From: Clostridia bacterium
GTDB taxonomy: Bacteria > Bacillota > Clostridia > Christensenellales > UBA1242
DNA: 14,180 nt
Direction: 5' to 3'
Assembly: GCA_017399515.1 (NCBI GenBank)
Contig: JAFQBZ010000101.1
Location: 1 to 14,180 of the forward strand
Shown piece after piece: positions 11,920 through 14,180 of the stretch (positions are counted from its first letter, which is position 1; each line of letters starts with the position of its first letter). A model generated the notes under the pieces. The model searched no databases. It was given only the letters and a program-made list of their open reading frames with translations, and was not told the DNA's origin. Position numbers and translations under genes: made by a program.

Positions 11920-12777
11920 ATGGATAAATTGCAAGAATTAAAAAAACAACTTGTTGAACAAGGTAAAAACAAAGCCTTTAGTGAAATGAATGGAATGCTT
12001 TCTATGATTCCAGAAATAAGAGAAACTATAGCAAAATTAAAAAAATTAGAGAAAGAATTCTTTAGTGAATATTCAGGAAAAAGAATTTATTTTGCACCAA
12101 AATCACCAACAACAAAAGAATACGCTGAAACAAAAAAAGATTTCTTTGAACAAATTATGAGATTTAGAGAAACTTATTTAGAAGTTAGCGAAGTTCTTAG
12201 ATCAACAAGCAGAGTGCATAATACAGGAATTGTAACATTAAACGAAGGCTTAAGCGGTTCAAGTTTCTATGGTTTTGCTAGAGATTTTCAAGAATTAAAT
12301 TCACATTCTGCTGCTTCAAAATTTGAAGAAGCAATGAAACATTTTTTTGAAAGTGAATTTGAAACAAGCAAACACGGAAAAGTTAAACTTATTGACCAAA
12401 GTGGAAAATTTGACCAAAGAATTGTTGAAGAAATTGAGAATGCAAAAGGTTTGCAACTCTCATTTTTAGGGTATCCGGCTTATGACATTCTTGATGAAGA
12501 TGAATGGGAAAGTGTGGTTCGAGAAGTTAAAGATTCAAAAGAGAGAATCATCAAAAAAATTAACGAAGACAAAGAAAAAGGTTATTCAACCAATGGCAGA
12601 GAAAAAACTCTTAAAATGTTAAATGATATTGAATCAAAGATTGCACAAATTGAATCTATGGAATTAAATAACGCATCAGCACCAAAAGCGAAGGCTGGTG
12701 ATAGTCTTTCATTTATCACTGAAAACAAAGGAATGTCTGCTGGAAAAGGCATGAGTTCAAGACAAAAAGGTAATTAA
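11920..12777 (+). CDS. Hypothetical charged helical protein, 285 residues
   Basis: I do not recognise this family. AAGGGAG lies about 6 nt before the ATG. The product is soluble and Lys/Glu-rich, with helix- or coiled-coil-like stretches at about 1-50 (LQELKKQLVEQGKNKAFSEM; IAKLKKLEKEFF), 65-95 and 195-250 (KERIIKKINEDKEKGY; LKMLNDIESKIAQIESM). A middle block (about 98-190) contains possible globular elements (TGIVTLNEGLSGSSFYGFAR, LQLSFLGYPAYDILDEDEW). The last 35 residues are low-complexity and probably disordered (GMSAGKGMSSRQKGN). It lies between the methyltransferase and a GNAT-like gene with gaps of 13 and 16 nt. A scaffold or binding-partner role is possible but unsupported. Confidence 0.85.
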   Translation: MDKLQELKKQLVEQGKNKAFSEMNGMLSMIPEIRETIAKLKKLEKEFFSEYSGKRIYFAPKSPTTKEYAETKKDFFEQIMRFRETYLEVSEVLRSTSRVHNTGIVTLNEGLSGSSFYGFARDFQELNSHSAASKFEEAMKHFFESEFETSKHGKVKLIDQSGKFDQRIVEEIENAKGLQLSFLGYPAYDILDEDEWESVVREVKDSKERIIKKINEDKEKGYSTNGREKTLKMLNDIESKIAQIESMELNNASAPKAKAGDSLSFITENKGMSAGKGMSSRQKGN

Positions 12778-12793
12778 AGATAGGCTTAAAGTT

Positions 12794-13429
12794 ATGGTAT
12801 TTGAAAAAGAATTTAAACATTATGGTTTTGAAAGTGTGGTTGCTTATTCAGGCACTGACATCACTGAAGAAATGATGAATGAAAGTTTTAAAGTAAGCAA
12901 CGACTTTTTTCATGAAGAATATCAAATCAATGAATCTAAAATTAAAGATATTGTTAAAAATGTTGGACAAATTTGCTTCATTATTAAAGACGAATCTGTT
13001 AACAAGGTTATAGGTTACAGTTTTTGGGTTCCAATCAAAGAACAAGTTTTTGTTAACTTCATAAAAGCAAATGAAATGCTTATGTTTATTGAAGAAGAGC
13101 ATTGTTCAAAATTTAATGAACCGGTTGTAAATTTATTTCAAGCAGGCGAAGCATTTGTTGGTGGCTATGACATTGACTTGCTTCATAAAGCACTTGAAGA
13201 CATCATTCAACAAAAGATTTTAGTGCTTGCTAAAAAAGGTGTTAAAATTGGCTATGTTGCAATTGAAGCCGTTTGTGAATATGATGAAAAATATCTTGCT
13301 AAACTTCTCGGTTTAAGCAAAGGTGTTAAAAAAGCAAAATCAATTTTTTATTGCGATAAATATTCGCCATCAAAAACTTTTGCAAGGTCAATGTATGCTG
13401 AATATTTAAAGGAATATTACAAAGATTAA
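12794..13429 (+). CDS. Possible diverged GNAT-fold protein, 211 residues
   Basis: Last gene of the methyltransferase operon. The order of predicted elements is suggestive of a GNAT acetyltransferase: an N-terminal helix pair (ITEEMMNESFKVSNDFFHEE), a strand pair ICFIIKDESVNKVIGYSFWVPI (about 56-77), a strand and helix NLFQAGEAFVGGYDIDLLHKALEDIIQQKILVLAKKG (about 113-150), then VKIGYVAIEAVCEYDEKYLAKLLGL (151-175) as the usual 'helix after a shift in position' and a final strand SIFYCDKY. The acetyl-CoA loop Q/RxxGxG/A is not clear; GGYD takes its place. Activity may be absent or altered. The ribosome binding site is weak (ATAGG about 9 nt upstream), so translation may depend on coupling. The fold call is tentative; the coding call is good. 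Confidence 0.5.
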   Translation: MVFEKEFKHYGFESVVAYSGTDITEEMMNESFKVSNDFFHEEYQINESKIKDIVKNVGQICFIIKDESVNKVIGYSFWVPIKEQVFVNFIKANEMLMFIEEEHCSKFNEPVVNLFQAGEAFVGGYDIDLLHKALEDIIQQKILVLAKKGVKIGYVAIEAVCEYDEKYLAKLLGLSKGVKKAKSIFYCDKYSPSKTFARSMYAEYLKEYYKD

Positions 13430-13446
13430 GAAAGAAAATTTTACTC

Positions 13447-13474
13447 AAAAAAGCCGATTAATTCGGCTTTTTTT
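13447..13474 (+). terminator. Intrinsic terminator of the methyltransferase operon
   Basis: AAAAAAGCCGA (13447-13457) pairs with TCGGCTTTTTT (13463-13473) around TTAAT and runs into T. It lies 18 nt past the stop codon. Confidence 0.92.
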
Positions 13475-13501
13475 GCTGGGTTTAGATTTTTTTGCAAACT
13501 A

Positions 13502-13530
13502 TTGACATTTGACATAAAAATGGTTATAAT
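13502..13530 (+). promoter_or_regulatory. Full-consensus promoter of the last gene
   Basis: TTGACA (13502-13507) and TATAAT (13525-13530) are 17 nt apart. Transcription should begin near 13537, giving a leader of about 45 nt. Confidence 0.9.
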
Positions 13531-13557
13531 ATTATTACTAGATTATGAGGGCTTGAA

Positions 13558-13598
13558 GCAGAAAAAGGGAGAGTGATTTTTATGGCAGAAAAAGGGAG
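13558..13598 (+). repeat. 14-bp direct repeat spanning the ribosome binding site and codons 2-6
   Basis: GCAGAAAAAGGGAG occurs at 13558-13571 and again at 13585-13598, exactly 27 bp (nine codons) apart. The first copy holds the Shine-Dalgarno GGGAG; the second encodes A-E-K-G-S at the start of the protein. It looks like a small local duplication. Confidence 0.7.
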
Positions 13599-14180
13599 TT
13601 ATGCCAGTGATTCGCTTGAAAATTTAAACAACTTGCAAATAAGAGCAAAATCTTTTGAAAGCAAATCTCGAAAAGGGTTCATGGCTGAAAGAGATATCGA
13701 AAGAGAAATGGAAGAGTTAAGGCTTTCATGTTTAGAAAATGCTGACGCCATGTATGATTACACAGGTGATGAGTTTTCTGGTCAAATGGCTGAAAAGTTT
13801 AGAAAGCCAATGTCATTTGAGCCAACCGAGGTTGCGTTAGTTTTAAAAGATATTGTTTGCGACATCGCGGCGCTTTATTCAAGGGCGTTCAAACTTATGC
13901 TTGAAAATATGTCACACGCACATATTGTTAAGGTTGAAACTTCTTATGAAAATGATATTTTTGAAAGAAAGTGGAGAAGTGAACAAAAAGCCTTTGAAAA
14001 ACAAGAAAGAAGAGAAAGACGCGAAAGAAAAATTAGAGAAAAAGATAGTTCGTTTGTTGACCTTTCGCATGACAGGGTCAAGCCAAGAAAGGCAAGAAGG
14101 GGCGAGGCAAGTTTTGAAACATCGTCACACAGCACCGAAAGACCTTCACGACCAAAAATGTTTAGAGGGTCATCAAACAT
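13582..14180 (+). CDS. Hypothetical charged protein, 3'-truncated by the window end
   Basis: An open frame begins at the ATG at 13582 and runs 199 codons to the window edge without a stop. It has a consensus promoter and GGGAG about 10 nt upstream. A GTG 9 nt upstream in frame is unlikely because GGGAG would sit right against it. The visible part begins MAEKGSYASDSLENLNNLQ and is soluble, with no signal peptide. The first 130 residues are helical (FMAERDIEREMEELRLSCLENADAMYDY; PTEVALVLKDIVCDIAALYSRAFKLMLENM). Residues about 135-155 are a dense Arg/Lys/Glu helix (RSEQKAFEKQERRERRERK). From 160 on the chain is basic, Ser/Pro-rich and probably disordered. I do not recognise the family. The basic tail could bind nucleic acid, but this is inference. 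Confidence 0.85.
   Translation, partial: MAEKGSYASDSLENLNNLQIRAKSFESKSRKGFMAERDIEREMEELRLSCLENADAMYDYTGDEFSGQMAEKFRKPMSFEPTEVALVLKDIVCDIAALYSRAFKLMLENMSHAHIVKVETSYENDIFERKWRSEQKAFEKQERRERRERKIREKDSSFVDLSHDRVKPRKARRGEASFETSSHSTERPSRPKMFRGSSN

Noticed and set aside
1..14180. CRISPR array or insertion sequence
   Set aside because: No regularly spaced direct repeats, transposase or terminal inverted repeats with target duplications were found.

Overview
The window looks like chromosome from a low-GC Bacillota (Firmicutes), probably a clostridium-like, possibly uncultured lineage. This rests on A/T-rich codon choice with the standard code, strong AGGAG-type ribosome binding sites, near-consensus sigma-A promoters with 17-nt spacers, U-tailed intrinsic terminators, a Bacillota-style DnaB and a yybP-ykoY manganese riboswitch. 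I see no rRNA, CRISPR array, insertion sequence or integrase.

Layout. (1) 1-2540, minus strand: the replicative helicase gene dnaB with its own promoter and terminator, preceded by an unrecognised 181-residue gene (orf181) with its own promoter. (2) 2621-4020: a plus-strand 217-residue gene with a GNAT-like domain, probably read from a leaderless mRNA, converging on a minus-strand flavoprotein of the NADPH-dependent FMN reductase / iron-sulfur flavoprotein type; a bidirectional terminator lies between them. (3) 4020-4500: a structured non-coding stretch, then tRNA-Thr(GGT) on the minus strand behind a consensus promoter and a leader of about 125 nt holding a large inverted repeat. (4) 4600-7656: a consensus promoter, a manganese riboswitch with a strong leader terminator, and a P-type cation ATPase, together a Mn2+-responsive cation efflux unit. 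(5) 7727-9417: a single gene for a membrane-anchored, surface-exposed beta-solenoid protein of DUF4097 type. (6) 9550-11176: an operon of a HicB-like protein and two unrecognised proteins. (7) 11237-13473: an operon of a class I methyltransferase, a charged helical protein and a possible diverged GNAT protein. (8) 13502-end: the first 199 residues of an unrecognised, highly charged protein behind a perfect consensus promoter; it runs off the window.

How the parts work together. The clearest functional unit is the riboswitch plus ATPase: manganese in the cell should relieve termination in the leader and raise expression of a pump that removes it. The other genes are mostly short, separately promoted and separately terminated transcription units. 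No complete defence, biosynthetic or mobile system can be shown. The least explained part is 9.6-14.2 kb, where two three-gene operons and one partial gene contain mostly proteins I do not recognise.
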